Source: Oidiodendron maius Zn (taxonomy: Eukaryota; Ascomycota; Leotiomycetes; Myxotrichaceae). Taken from it: a stretch of 64,000 nucleotides of DNA. A model generated the notes under the pieces. That model saw nothing but the letters and a program-made list of their open reading frames with translations. It searched no databases and was not told the DNA's origin. The stretch covers positions 781,389-845,388 of the forward strand of contig KN832889.1 of assembly GCA_000827325.1 (NCBI GenBank), written 5' to 3'. The position numbers and the translations under genes are program-made. Numbering within the stretch: position 1 is the stretch's first letter; every line of letters starts with the position of its first letter. This document shows positions 27,233-40,000 of the stretch, piece after piece.

Positions 27233-29079
27233 TATATTAATCGATAATTAAATGTCCTCTCGCCGCTTATGTTTGGTATTTGCATAAAGCGTCAAATCCT
27301 ATCTTCTGCATCTAGCGGTTAGAGATCTGCCCTTACAGTTGTACCTGCATTTGACTGACGACCTCCATGGTTGCTGGATAGGCTATATTATCGTGCCACT
27401 GGCCATCGTGCAGCTTGCCATTTATCAACATTACTTCGCCACTGCAAGCTCAACACACAGAAAGCGTTGTCCGATTTCACGCAGGCTGTCAATCTCATTG
27501 TTGCCGATCGCAGCAGAAGTGTGATATTACAGATTCCGGGGTCAATGGAGGTGTGCAGAATGTTTCACAAAGGAGGAACCAGCATTGCAGGACTCTCTTT
27601 AATCGCTGCGCACAATCACTAGGAAGTGTATTTTATAAGTATACTAGTGCCCTTTAAGACTCAGCCAGGCGGATAGGCTTCATTCATTCAATTCACATGT
27701 ATTGAGAGCCCTAAGTATGGCCTTGATAAAACTATACCGCTACCTATATTCGGGTTTCCCTTGCTACATCCATGTTCGAGACACTCCAAGCATAGCAATC
27801 TATTCTGAGTCCAACAAGCTTTCTTCACCCTTGTTTGTACACAGGAAACAGCTACTGTTCTTCGAGGCAGGGGATGCAGAGCGAGGCTAGGTATTATCGG
27901 TACGGGATCGATGTCAAATTCAAGAATTATCTGGGCCAGAGAGACCCGAACTTCAGCAGGCCTCTTTTCTTGGCCGTGATCAACCACAGCGACGCCAATC
28001 GTTAATCCTCATGTGAGCACAGTAGCTGTTAGGCGCAGTTCAATGCGACAATTTGGTCTGTTTGAAGTAAAACTCGCGCTGGCCGTGGGTCCCACGTGCG
28101 AAGAGTTACGCGTATTTTGGAGATGATGGAATGGCGCACGGTCACCCTTACAATGAATATGTTTTTGTAGCGTTCTGTGGTTCTTTTCCTTCGAGCCTAC
28201 CGTTCCCAGTATCACAAGCCACAAACTATCGGTCCTTCTGTTTTGGTATGCCCTATTAAGAGCATGGGGAATATAAATCGGAGCAGAAGACTCCTCGTAT
28301 ATGATTAAACGTTGCACGATTTTAGATCATCCAATTAGGGGTGTGCTCTGTTTTGAAAACAGATGAAGAGGCTTGTACGAATTCAGCCAAATAGATGATG
28401 CAGAAGGTTTATTCCGGCTCTATAACCCGCTATTTATTGTTCCCCCTGGCCCGATGCTCAGACAAATTTGTAGCCCTAGCTCTAAGATACACTACTTGTA
28501 GCCAATAGGAGATATTAATTTTCACTCAGATCCACTGTATACGAACTGGTCGCACTTGGATACGTTTAGGCTCGGACCTAGTCAAGGTGAAAAATTCCGT
28601 GCGTTTTTCAATTGAGTCAAAGCAAACATCAGCCACTTGAAGTCGCTAGAGGAGATACAACTCTCACGGCCGCTGCTGAGATGTCCTATGCTGTTGATAT
28701 CTATCTGGTTCTTTCTTTATATATGTAGCTTGTTATCCTCTATCTATTGAATTTTCTCTAGCAGCACCTCTCACGCTCGTTATTTTCATTTTATACTCTT
28801 TTAACAACACTGAATAATAAACTCTTCTTGCAATGTTGATCTTTAAGTCTGTTATACCTGCTTGGACGGCTTTTGCTTTCTTTTCCAGTATCGATACTAT
28901 GCCTTAGGACAAAATAATCACTATCACTAAAACGTCAACTTTTGTTACATGTCCTACATTGATAGTATCAAGCTTAATACACCCGACTTCAGTTCTAGCC
29001 CTATAATCGCTTTCATCGGATATCTTACCAGACATTTCTAGCACTTTTCTGATATCTATAAAGCATTCATCTTATTTTA
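27233..29079. other. Gene-free stretch
   Basis: Short open frames only (for example 27371-27622 plus, 28009-28317 minus) with no family resemblance. AT content rises after 28700. Confidence 0.4.
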
Positions 29080-29315
29080 ACTCTCAGCGCTGCAGACGCT
29101 CGAGGGCCACACTGGCTCGGTCAGCTCAGTAGCCTTCTTACCCGACGGCAAGCTATTACCAATCCTACAAATATGAGATTATTAGGTAGTGGAAGGCGAT
29201 ACGAATATTATTTGGCTACCTCCTGATTATCGAGAAATTTGTTTAGCTTGTTGGAACAGAAATCTTGTTATAGGGAATCATCTAGGAGAATTTCAGTTAT
29301 TAGCTTTAAAAAAGG
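29080..29315 (+). pseudogene. WD40 3' fragment of a HET-E/NWD-like gene
   Basis: LQTLEGHTGSVSSVAFLPDG is the last WD40 unit of a NACHT-WD40 protein. After a frame break comes GDTNIIWLPPDYREICLACW and a short tail (VIGNHLGEFQLLAL), which match the conserved C-terminus of HET-E-like proteins (ILWLPPDYR...ALGH...V). Everything upstream is missing. Remains of an incompatibility-type gene. Confidence 0.65.
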
Positions 29316-29604
29316 AGCAAAGCTTGTTATATAGAATTAAATTTTTTATTTCTTGGAGGGTCCTAGAGAACCATCTACTTATATATTATTTTAGAATCGC
29401 GACCTGCCTTCCGGCATTTCTAGAAAAAGTATAGTAATCAATGGATTTGCCACGAATCCATTAATCATAGTACGAGCCGGCCTAGCCGCCACTTAGCAAT
29501 GTACTTAAGGATTAGGAACTCTAGTATGCGAAACTTTGGCAGGTGCGAGACAGGGTTGCACAGGGTCTCTTATATTCAAGATTAACTAGGGAGATTACCA
29601 TGCC

Positions 29605-29962
29605 GGGTTCGAGAACTCTCGCGAGGTCAACATGGAGTCCATCAGCAACCCTCCCACAGGCTTCGGCCGCGTCGACTATTACTATCACCCGGATGTGATA
29701 CAAGGCTTCAATAAGAGTATGGATCCGTACAGTTTTGGAGTTGTGCTCCTTGAAATCGCACATTGGCAGCCTCTCAGGCAAATATTGAGAAGGCTGGAGC
29801 CTTAGGGTCGCTTGAAGATATACAGAAGTTGTTTATCCAAAGCGCCAAGGAGGTTTTACCAGTGGTGATGGGATCTATCTATGCAAATGTTGTACGGCTA
29901 TGCTTAGAGCGAACGTTGCTAGACACTTCAGACGAGGAGTTCATGTGTGTAATGAGCTCCCA
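29605..29962 (+). pseudogene. Kinase-like C-lobe fragment (incompatibility-associated type)
   Basis: The plus strand reads GRVDYYYHPDVIQGF, SMDPYSFGVVLLEIAHWQPL, then after a frame change LGSLEDIQKLFIQSAKEVLP and VMGSIYANVVRLCLE. This is the C-lobe of fungal kinase-like proteins that occur with HeLo/prion-type and STAND proteins (YSxGVVLLEI, then LPxxMGxxYxxVVxxCL). The N-lobe and catalytic loop are absent. Confidence 0.55.
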
Positions 29963-30686
29963 TATAATTGTAAAGTTAGACCAGTGTCGAGCTTAAGGTA
30001 ATTCTAGTATTAGTATCGCGCAGTAGATACGGGGCAGGTCGTGCAGAGACAGACAAGGTTCTGATCGTAGTGAGAAGGATGAACAGGGTGCTGAGCGGGA
30101 TAACAACTACAGGCCAAATTCTGGACGTCGTCAGATAGACGAAGTCCTGGACGTGGCGCTTCTGGCAGCGAACGCGAAACGATAGTCGATATGATCGTGA
30201 TATACACCGGGATGGGGTTTTGCCGTTGAGAAGTCGCGGATGAGGTAGCAGACGACTGCTGATGCTGATCTTCCTACATCAGTGCTGGAGAAGGAGTGAA
30301 CCTTTGACCCTGCTCACCCCCGAAGACATCCCTGACCTCCCGCTAATTTTCGCACTATATGAAGTAGAAAAGGATAATTGATATGCGGTGGTGCGAATCT
30401 TAGCCATCTCTTGTGGTGCGAATGTAAGGGCCGCCATGTAACACGCTCGACGGCTGGAGAACCGGAGAACCGATTGAGTAAGGATTACAACTGCTCGATC
30501 CATGCAAGGATACTGCTGATTAACTTATCTCTCTAAGTAGATTTCCAACAACGCCTTTGGTAGTGGGATGGAGCGGAGAGAATTATACATAAAGGAGTTA
30601 CCTCGATTGTCTCAAAATCCAATAATTAATATATCGGTCTCCATATCAGCCGCGAGCATACGATACAGGATTCCTGAAAGATCATT
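29963..30686. other. Gene-free stretch
   Basis: No gene recognised on either strand; several short frames without family resemblance. Confidence 0.4.
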
Positions 30687-31090
30687 ATGTCGAAGGTAAT
30701 AACGGTGTTTGGAGCAACCGGTAGACAGGGTGGTTCGGTTGTCCGGTCTGTCCTCTCCGACCCTATTCTCTCTAAGGAGTTCAAGATACCCGCGTTACTA
30801 GCAACCCAGCCGCCAAAGAGTTGGCGGCCAAAGGAGTCGATGTGGTCGTTGTGAGTTCGATTAGATCTCTGGAAAAGAGGTTTTACGCTGACGATGTTTC
30901 CAAGGCTGATATGTCCATCCTTGGATCGGTTCAGCCTGTGGTCCAAGGTGCTCATACGGTGTTTTTAGTCACAAATTTCTGGGAGGCGAGGTCCGCAGAG
31001 GTCGAGATTACTCAAGGCAAAAATGTGGCGGATGCGTGCAAGGCTGCGGGCAAGGCTGCGGGCGTGCAGCATCTGATCTGGTCATCATTA
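30687..31090 (+). pseudogene. NmrA-like NAD(P)-binding protein, truncated and frameshifted
   Basis: The ATG at 30687 opens MSKVITVFGATGRQGGSVVR, the Rossmann nucleotide-binding start of NmrA-like proteins (GATGxQG). After FKI the frame shifts to RVTSNPAAKELAAKGVDVVV. A normal intron follows (GTGAGT...CAAG), leading to ADMSILGSVQPVVQGAHTVF, LVTNFWEARSAEVEITQGKN and AGVQHLIWSSL. It then stops matching, so about two thirds of the usual 300 aa are missing. Intact members sense NAD(P) redox state or act as reductases. Confidence 0.75.
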
Positions 31091-32114
31091 CTTTGTGGCT
31101 TCATGACTTCGTGGGATTTATGTAGATTAATTAAGCTTCAAATAAATCTATATGGAGTAAATAGCAGCTTAGGTACTTCAGCGAAATGTATATGCGCTCC
31201 TTCGGACGTAGCACTATAAGCCTCATTCCTGCAAATTTCTAAAATTATTCTATGTACAATAAATTCCTGTATAAATTTGAGTGATGTTCAAGACACGGAA
31301 CAAGTATAGTTAATGAAGGAAGGAATTGTTACGTAGCTCTGTATTTATTTTAAGTTAAACAATCTCAAAGAAAACCGTAGCGCGCAACAAAGAGAGCGGC
31401 ACTAGCGGTACTATACAAGGTAATACTGCAGGTTGTTATAAAGATACATGTGGGTTATTAGAGGCTGGGTATGTCATAAAAGAGCGTTGACTAGAGAAAA
31501 ATTCGCTGAAGTCTAATCATCTTGGAAGTTGTATTTGAGTGCGCGCTAAGAAAAGAGCACGATGTATCAGCACTTGCAGTTAAATCTGAAGCTTAAATTG
31601 ATGCCCAGTCAAATTTGTGGTCTGTGTGCAAACAGCACGCACCAAGAGGGCGGGGTGTAAGGGTCGAATCCTTTGGATCTGTTGCGCCATCTCGCGCTAT
31701 GGCCAAGTATCCTAATTCCCTCTGATCCTTGCCCCTGATCCTCACGACACTGTAGGACCCTCCAAGACCAGGCCTGCGATGAACAAACTGAGCGAGGCGG
31801 AGGCCCTGACCTACATGGTCTGTGCTTCGCCTCTTCCTTCGTCTCAACCCGCGAGACCAGGTGTTCAGATTGCCGCACCCGCCAGTTAGGAGTACAAATT
31901 CTCGCTATTTATAGAAGGTGCAAATATTCTGCGGACCTCTTAGCAGCATAACCCACGTAGTACGCTCAGAAGAGCTGCCAACGACGAGGTGCGGTACTGC
32001 AATTGCTGGTGCGGGTAGTTAGCTATGGCTCTCTATATGCATTGGTTCGATGCGGATAAGTTCTGGGCGCAAGCGGCGCAAGCGGCGCAGACCCTGGAGC
32101 CTGGGGAAACCGTG
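31091..32114. other. Gene-free stretch
   Basis: No gene recognised. The minus-strand frames at 31593-31878 have no identifiable domain and no tRNA could be folded here by eye. Confidence 0.4.
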
Positions 32115-33715
32115 TTAATGTGAATGTGCAGCTCTCTCTTGGTATTTTGGACGGGGAAAGTAATTGCTAAAGCCTCCGCCGCTGACGAAGCCGCCGCGTT
32201 TGTCCCAGCCCGCGATCTCGCCCAGTTCGGAGTTTAGAAATCTTGTCCCACCGACAGAGGTCACAAACGGGCAAGATGCTGGGAATGCAGGCAGCCAACG
32301 TGGTTTGTCGCTGCCATCGTTGCTGAAGCAGTTATCACCTTCCCCGACTCCGTCATCACCACTGGCGGCGATTATCAAGACACCACGAGCCCTAAGTTGC
32401 GCAAATAACTCGCACACTCGTTTTGCGTAGGAATAAGGAATAGATTGTTCTTCGTCTGCGTACGAGATGGTGATGACTTGTGGCAGAGTTGGCTGGGCAA
32501 GAAGATATTGTAGCCATTCCAAGTATGACTCGTTGCTGTTGGTCGGTGTGTAAGTACTGGGCTTGAAGGCCGATGCGCGACCCCCAACGTTGTAGGCAAC
32601 GAGGGGTGTGGGATAACTGACCCCGAGAACCGTTTCGGCGTCTAGTGCACCCTCAAATCCCATGAAATGTATCGATTGCTCCGGGGTCACCGGAGTTTGT
32701 TGGTCGAGTCCCTGTGCCACTATCTGTGTTTCGAACGTGTAAGCTGCCTTTGCTGCTGCGGCATCTGGTCGATAAGATTCGAGGTATATATTGATGTCGG
32801 AGCGGTTATTCACATTTCCATTGAAATTGACCAGTCCGATTCAATTCTTGTCGGGAACTTGCAGTACGTAATCCAATGTACCGTAAAAGGACCGGAGGCA
32901 GAGAGGAAAAATAGCCAGGCGGTTACGGGCATCTTCTGCTGTTAGAACACTGGGAAGATCGTTGATGTCTGGAATATCCAAATGTCCTCGCTCCACCAGG
33001 TCCTCCTCTTCTAACTCCTCGTGAGTTGGCAGTCGGCCTTCAACCTCCCAAGCCGGTTGAGGCACCCCACCGTACTTGTCTTGTGCCTTGGGCCACCAGA
33101 AAGAGTTTGTTGGTTGGATTACCTCTATGTGATCGTGGAGGTAATGAGGGAGTGACCAGGCCGGTGTGCGGATGAGAGTTTCGTCGTCTTCTTCATGACG
33201 GAAGATGTAGTACTTGGCATCGAGGAGGCGTTCGATGATATCGATGGTAAGAGAAACGGCGATCCACTCTCTCGATGGATTGTAATCGAACTTGCTGATT
33301 CCATGATGGAACAGCCATTCTTCTACTAAAGTCGTCGATTGGACTGTAGGTTTAACAAATTTGTTAACTTCTGCTACAGAGAGGCGCTGGCCATAGTTGG
33401 CACGAAATTGATCTGAACCTATTGGTCAAGTCAGAAAAACGTAAAATTTCACAAGGTAAGATACATCAGCATTTAGAAAGCATCGAAATTGCCTTCAAAT
33501 AGCTTCCTCTCTAATTCATCAAAGCGACTTGGCTTGAGACCAATTTGCAAATTGATGAGATGCTCAGCTGGTGCCCGAACAATGTTGCGCCACTTTTTCG
33601 GTGGGGAGTAGAAGACTTTGACAAGAGGTGGCGCCTCCAGATGACTTGGAGAGCAGAGGTCACACTCTACGATGATCGAAAATACCCATATCTTCCATAC
33701 TGCCTTGAACATCAT
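32115..33715 (-). pseudogene. Sedolisin (S53, tripeptidyl-peptidase type) pseudogene
   Basis: The minus strand holds the pro-domain (YGQRLSVAEVNKF, VEEWLFHHGISKFDY, EWIAVSLTIDIIERLLDAKY, WWPKAQDKYGGVPQP) and the first part of the catalytic domain (ALDAETVLGVSYPTPLVAYN, ITISYADEEQSIPYSYA, RGVLIIAASGDDGVGEG, CPFVTSVGGTRF, GGFVSGGGFSNYF). A TGA stop at the pro/catalytic boundary (VPDKN-stop-IGLVNFNGNV) fits a CGA-to-TGA change. The pro-domain N-terminal part is also disrupted, and the frame ends before the SGTSxxxP serine motif, so the nucleophile is absent. Intact members are secreted acid proteases that remove tripeptides. Confidence 0.8.
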
Positions 33716-34010
33716 CTGTAATGGTGACTGTTAGAGGCACATGACTTGTGCGGCTGCTTTCAGGTAAAGAGCTTGATGAATGGCTTATTTATTATAGTAT
33801 TAAAGATATCTTTTACTTTCTATATACTAATTTATCTCCTTTTATTTTATAATATATTATAAGTCCTTTTCTAAAAGAAGGTGTTTATCTTATATAGGCT
33901 ATATAGAGGGGGCTTATATACTAGTTAATATAGTATATATTATAGAATATAGCAATTCAGTTAACTAAGTAGTAAAGTGTATCGCTGTAAGAGTTGTTAA
34001 GATGTACAGC
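33716..34010. other. AT-rich 3' flank of the PKS
   Basis: Strongly AT-rich from 33780 to 33980 with no gene. Confidence 0.5.
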
Positions 34011-37000
34011 TTACTTCTTCGTGTCCCTCTGAGAGAGAATATGCGTTGTTAGAGCTCGGAGGTTTGCTGCTCCTACTATCTTAGGGAGTGCCAGTTCGAT
34101 GCCGGTCTCCCTGCGAATCCAGTTGCGCAATTCCACAGATACCAAAGAGTCCAGGCTATAGTTGGAAAGTGGAGCGTCCGGTTCAACCTCATCCCTTTCT
34201 ATCATTGTGATCGAAGAAACCTTGTCCATCAGGGCCTCCAATAGACTGATGAGAGGATCATCATCATTGGCAGCTTTCAGTCCATTCAAGCAAGCGTCAT
34301 GACCTTGGCCCGAGCTATCGCTCTCGGAGCTGCGCTGCTTGGCATTGATGCGCTCAGCGAGGGCCAGCGGGTGGTAATATTGCCAGCCTAGTATGTTTGG
34401 GTCATCTCCAGACGTGAAACGAAACGAAATGGCTTTGCCGTCGCGGTTCAGGCCGGAAGAAGGCCCAATAATGGCACCCTTGACGGCAGTGTGGAGATCG
34501 GCTTCTGTCAGGGTGGCGCCCAGCGAGATCTTCAACGCTTCAGTCAGGCCGTTATAAGCCGCATAGCCGACATCCAGCACCACTGGCAAGGCGATTGCAA
34601 CTGCTGGTAGTCCACGGGCGAGCCTATATCGCGCGAAGGCATCGAAAAATGTCTTGGGCTAGAGTTAGCTTCATAGGATCTTTGAAGTGCCGGGCGATAT
34701 TGATACTCACGGCTGTGCCAGAGTAGATTGCTTGCCCAACGTTGCCGGCAGCTCCGACAAACGAAGAGAGTGCAATGAAAAAGTCGACATCCCCCAACAA
34801 CTCATGGAGGTTCCAGGCACCCTGGACTCTAGGCCCGGTGATTTTTTGCCAGTCGTCGTATGATGCGTTCACAAAGAGTGAGTCCTGATATGAAGGTTAG
34901 CCTGGGTAGAGGGCTGTCATTGGGCAACTTACGCGAAGAAAAAGGGCGCCGTGTACAACACCGCGAACTTGAGGAAGGTCCTGAATCGACTGCAGAGCGT
35001 GGACGAGTTCCGGTCGGGAGCCGACATTACAAGAAACGGCTCTCATTCGGACGTCGGTACCGTCATATTGCTCTAGCAGTTTTCTGACCTCGGGACGAGA
35101 GGAACCACTTCGACCAAGCAATACTACGCTGCGGGCCCCATTCTTGACCATCCATGATGCTAAGGAAAGGCCAATGCCTCCCGTCCCGCCGGTGATAAGG
35201 TAAGTTGCGTCGGGACGCAACAGCCGACCCGACGGTACGTCCAGCGTCGGAAGGAAATCGGCTAGTACAGAGTCATCCGGACCCATGGTGACGACAATCT
35301 TTCCTACATTTTGACCAGATTGGAGCTTACGCAGGCCCATGGCAAGTTGAGAGATGGAAAGCGTGGTTACCGGGCGGATAGGTACAATGACCTTGCGCCG
35401 AATCAGATCAACAAGGTCCGCTAGGCACTCTCTCTCCTCCTCTGGCCGCCGCTCGAAGAGAGTGCGAAGATCGACGCCGCTGAAAGTCACATTGCGATCG
35501 AAGGGTCTCATTCCTAGGTTGCTGTTCTGAAGCAAGTCCCTTTTTCCGATTTCTACAAACCGGCCGAAGTCTCCCATTAAAGCCCATGTTTCTTGTAAGA
35601 GGTTGCCGCTTAATGAGTTTACAACCACGTCAACCCCTTGGCTGTCTGTCGCACATAGAATCCCATCTCTAAACTCAGGGGTGCGGCTGGAGAAGATGTC
35701 TTCCCTGGAGATACTAAAGGTTTCGTGCAGAAACTCCCGTTTCGCCGGAGTGCCAGCAGTAGCAAAGATACGAGCTCCCAGATGCTGTGCTAGCACGATA
35801 CACGCCTGGCCGACTGCGCCAGATGCAGCGTGAATGAGGACGCTTTCTCCCCTCCTGAGCCTGCCAACGCGCATGATTGCGAAGATAGCAGTGGAATACG
35901 CGACTGAAATGCTTGCGGCGTCCGCGCTGCTCATGCCGTCTGGAATTTTGCACACACGCCAAGAGGCCATCCGCACATAGGTCCCAAAGGCGCCACCTGC
36001 TAGTGACCCGTAGAAGACGCGATCTCCCGGCTGCAGATCTGCCACGCCAGAACCCGTCTGGACGACTACGCCAGCCCCCTCAAAGCCAGGCTTCGTCCAT
36101 GGGATGGAGCCAAGGACGAGGAGAAGATCGCGGAAGTTCACTCCTGCAGCCTCGACCCGGATCAGGACCTCGCTATCGCCCAAGGGCTGCGTCTTTGCGT
36201 CATTCTTGCGAAAGTAGATTGAGTCAGGACTGCCTGCTATGTCAACCGTCATCTCGAGCGAGTCATCGCCTTGCCAGATGTTTTGAACTTTTCGGACAGC
36301 AATTCCTGCCTCTGAAGCAAATACATCTCTCGCTCCCGTCAGTTGTCTGAAGCGAGGCAGATGGATCTTGCCCTTGTGCCAGACAAAATCTTGGTCTCTA
36401 ATACCTGCTGCGTTAGCAAGCTCCAGATCTCGTAACCGTCCGGCGAGCTGAGCGACTGCCAAAGCACCTTCTGGCGTGGAGGGCGTATCTTCTAACAGGA
36501 GCAAGTTCCTTGATTCGCTTTCATGGCGCAATGTGCGCAACATGCCTCTAATTAATTCGGCCTCGGGAGGGCAATTCTCTGGAATAACCCACAGTAGCCC
36601 ATTCGTCTTTAGCAATATATCCTTGATGGTTTCAAAAGTTTCTGATGAGAGGTTACCCAATACACTGTGGCGCGGAGAGTCAATGAATATGCAAAATGGA
36701 TCATCCGTAGCATCAATCTCAGATAAGGGCTTGATCGACGATGGGCAACCTAAGCGCTGAATGACATGATCAGACACCATCTGGGCAAATTCGTCTTCTT
36801 CATCGTCTGTGATTAAACCACAGATGGTAATTGATACTGCATTATGAAGGTCTTCCTGAATACCTATCCTCGTCGAGCATATCACACTGATTACATGTTC
36901 AGGACTGCCGGGATAGTCCGCAATCGCGGAATCCACTCCTGAGAAACCCCGTTCAGAGAGGACACGTTGCCATGTCTCCTCAGATAAGAGAGGTCCTTCC

Positions 37001-40000
37001 TCATGATCTCGGTAGTTGTCCTCAGAAAGCCACCAGCCAGGAAGCAAGGCAAAGGGCAGAGATAGAGCCGGGTGACATATAGCCTCCATCAAGAGGAGCT
37101 TGCCGTTGGGCTTCAGCAATGTTCGTACATGGTTGAGTGTAGCAGCAATGTTTGGAGTCGCATGTAAAACATTTGAGGCGATAACCACATCATAGTGCTC
37201 GGCGGCGAAGCCTTGCTGCACTGGATCCTGACTAATGTCTAGTCTCTTATAAGTGACGCGTTGCGTCCACTTGGCTAGCTTTGTGCGAGCATTCTCAAAG
37301 AAGCCGGTAGATATATCGGTGAATGTATAACTGAGAAATGCTGGCAATTCTTCCGCATCGCGAGATAACTCCTCCAGCACTGGCAGTGTGGCACTGGCCG
37401 TCCCTGCCCCAACTTCCAGCACATGCAAGTCAGGCCTGATATGGGATAAATGACGGACAAATTTTGCTAATGCCCTGCTGCCATGCGTAGTAGCCGCCTC
37501 ATCCTCGTAGTTCCGCATGAGAAGGTTATCCTTGAGCATGATTTCGAGCGCTTGCACTTTGCCTTGTAGTATTGGTGTGAGCTGTTCACCCACAGCGCAG
37601 AGCATTTGTCCTTGGGCATTAGAGTTGGATACTTCCGCCAGCAGCGACGATGGCTCGCCATCGAAAATTTGATTCTCCCGAGCCACAACTCTCCTAGACC
37701 AATTTAAATAGCGAGTAAGGTGAGATTGCTGCTGGGAAAAGTCATCTCCAGCCGTCTCTTTCAGCGCCCGATCCATGTAATAGATACCGGCGCTGTTGAC
37801 CTTGCGCCGGTGCTGGCGAGCAACCTCGAGTTCGTCGGGGTCAACTGAGACCATCTTGGCTAAGACCTCATCGCCGCCAAAATCTAAGCTAGGTATTAGA
37901 TCCCAAAAGTAGCCCGCCGGCAGGCTCGAGGCCGAATCCCTGCTGTCCGGCGAAGAGATAGATCGATATGTCACCGACTCCCATTCGGCAACTGGCATCA
38001 ATGAATCATGGCATTGTGCAAAGGCGGCGATGCTGCTACGTAGCCTGCCAGCTTTCGTATCATGACCGAGCACGCGAGTGACAATGGTGAAGCGCTGCTT
38101 GTCGACAGCTGGGATCATGTTTGAGATTCGAAGCCTGCTGACGTAGTTGGGCATATAAGCCGCCATCCCTTGGAAAGGGCCTATGCCCTGGAGGTGGGAG
38201 TCTAATGTCGGCGGGTCGATGGAGATGGGCGACCCGAAGGTCCAAGGCAACAACACGTCAAGATCTCGCAGTTCAGTTTCCATAACTGTCCAGCTAGGAC
38301 CTCCCCAATAATTGCACATTGACCGGAATGTAGGGCCGTAGAGCGTCCCTCCACGCCCTAGGGTGTTGTATTGATGCTCTACGTCCAGCTTCTTCAGATT
38401 GTCACTACCAATGAGCCGTGCTGATACTTTGAATGTTGGGCTTTCCATGGTCATGTCGCTCGCTTCGGATTCTATATGACCGTGGGAGTGTGACATCCAT
38501 CCATTCGCCTCTGTCCAAGAATTGATCTCAAATGCCCAGGCAGTGGAGGAGTAGGTTTCTGTCCCGGTGATAGCCGGCCTGAGCTTCGTCAAGATTTCAA
38601 CACGTTCATCTTCTTCAATATACAAGCTGCGTTTGACGTGGAATTCTCGTATGAGAATGCTCGCTGGGGCAGAAGGACTGACTCTTCTCAGCGCTTCTAC
38701 GGCCATTGATATGTAACCTGTCATTGGAAATATGACATGTCCAGCTACATTGTGATCTCGGATCCACGGAATATCGTCCAGAGTGAACACCTGTCTGAAT
38801 GTGGGCTCGCTGCCGATGCCATACAGACCCTTGCTTCCCAGAAGTGGTGCAAAGGACTGACCTGGGTGCAACTTCTCTTGGGTGATACGTGACTTGTGCA
38901 GGTAGCTCACGGACTTATCCCACGAATATGGCGGAAGATTCGTGAGGACATGAGCGTGGTGGTGGTCCGCTTGGTTGATTGCTGCCAATTGGATTGAAGT
39001 TCCCATAGAGAACAGATTCCCTGCCAGGCCGAGAAGAGCTTCAACGCCGCTCGCCCCACGCACCAAAGAAGCAAGGTAGGCGAACTGCACCGGACGTTGG
39101 TCGCCCCGCTGACGGATCGATTCCACGGTCTGTTTGATCGGATTTTGAAGGGCAGAATGCGGACCAAGCTCCACGATGATAGTTGGCAGCTTGGCACTGC
39201 GCCGCCCGGAGTTGATATCGTCGTCCCGTGCCAGGAAAATGCTCTCAATCGCATCTGCGAATCTGACGGGTTGGACGAGGTTTCTGACCCAGTAGGATGC
39301 ATCGACTGTGTTAATGCCCTCTATGCGACCAGTGACAGAGGACACAAACACGGCTTGAGAATGATCTTGGCCAATGGGCAGAGACTCAGCGTTGATGAAA
39401 GGTTTGATTGATGTTAGGTAAGAGCCTGCAACCTGCCCCATATGCTGAGAATGATACGCTACATTGACCTTTAGCCTGTGCGTAAACATACCTTCTGCAT
39501 CCGCAATCCGCTTCACGTTCTCTATAGCCGACTCGTCTCCCGAGACGGTCACGCTTTGTGGGCTATTGATGGCGGCAATAGTTGCATACCCGCCCGTATT
39601 CTGCTGAAGCAGCGTCGATGCTACTTCAAATCCCGTGCCAAGGGCCAACATTGCGCCCTTTTTGTTATGCTCCCGAGACAACTCAGTAGCGGCCTGGCCA
39701 CGATAGTAGGCAATGGCCATTGCTGCTCGGAAGGAGACTATGCCAGCAGCGAACGCAGCAGCTATCTCTCCGCTGGAGTGCCCTGTGACTGTGGTCGGCG
39801 CAACTCCCCAAGACTTGAGTAGAACCACTAAAGCGAGCTGCACGGCGGTACACGCAGGCTGACTGACTTCGGCGTCATTAATGCGCGATTCAGGCACTGG
39901 CTTGTCAAGTTCCTCTGCCATACGTTAGCCTTGTGCACTTATCCTTATGCCCTGAATACGCATACCTGTTAAGGACCAAGATGCTCCCATTTCGTGGAGA

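Noticed and set aside
31593-31878. Two overlapping minus-strand frames, Arg-rich
   Set aside because: Composition is poor and no domain is visible; probably chance frames.
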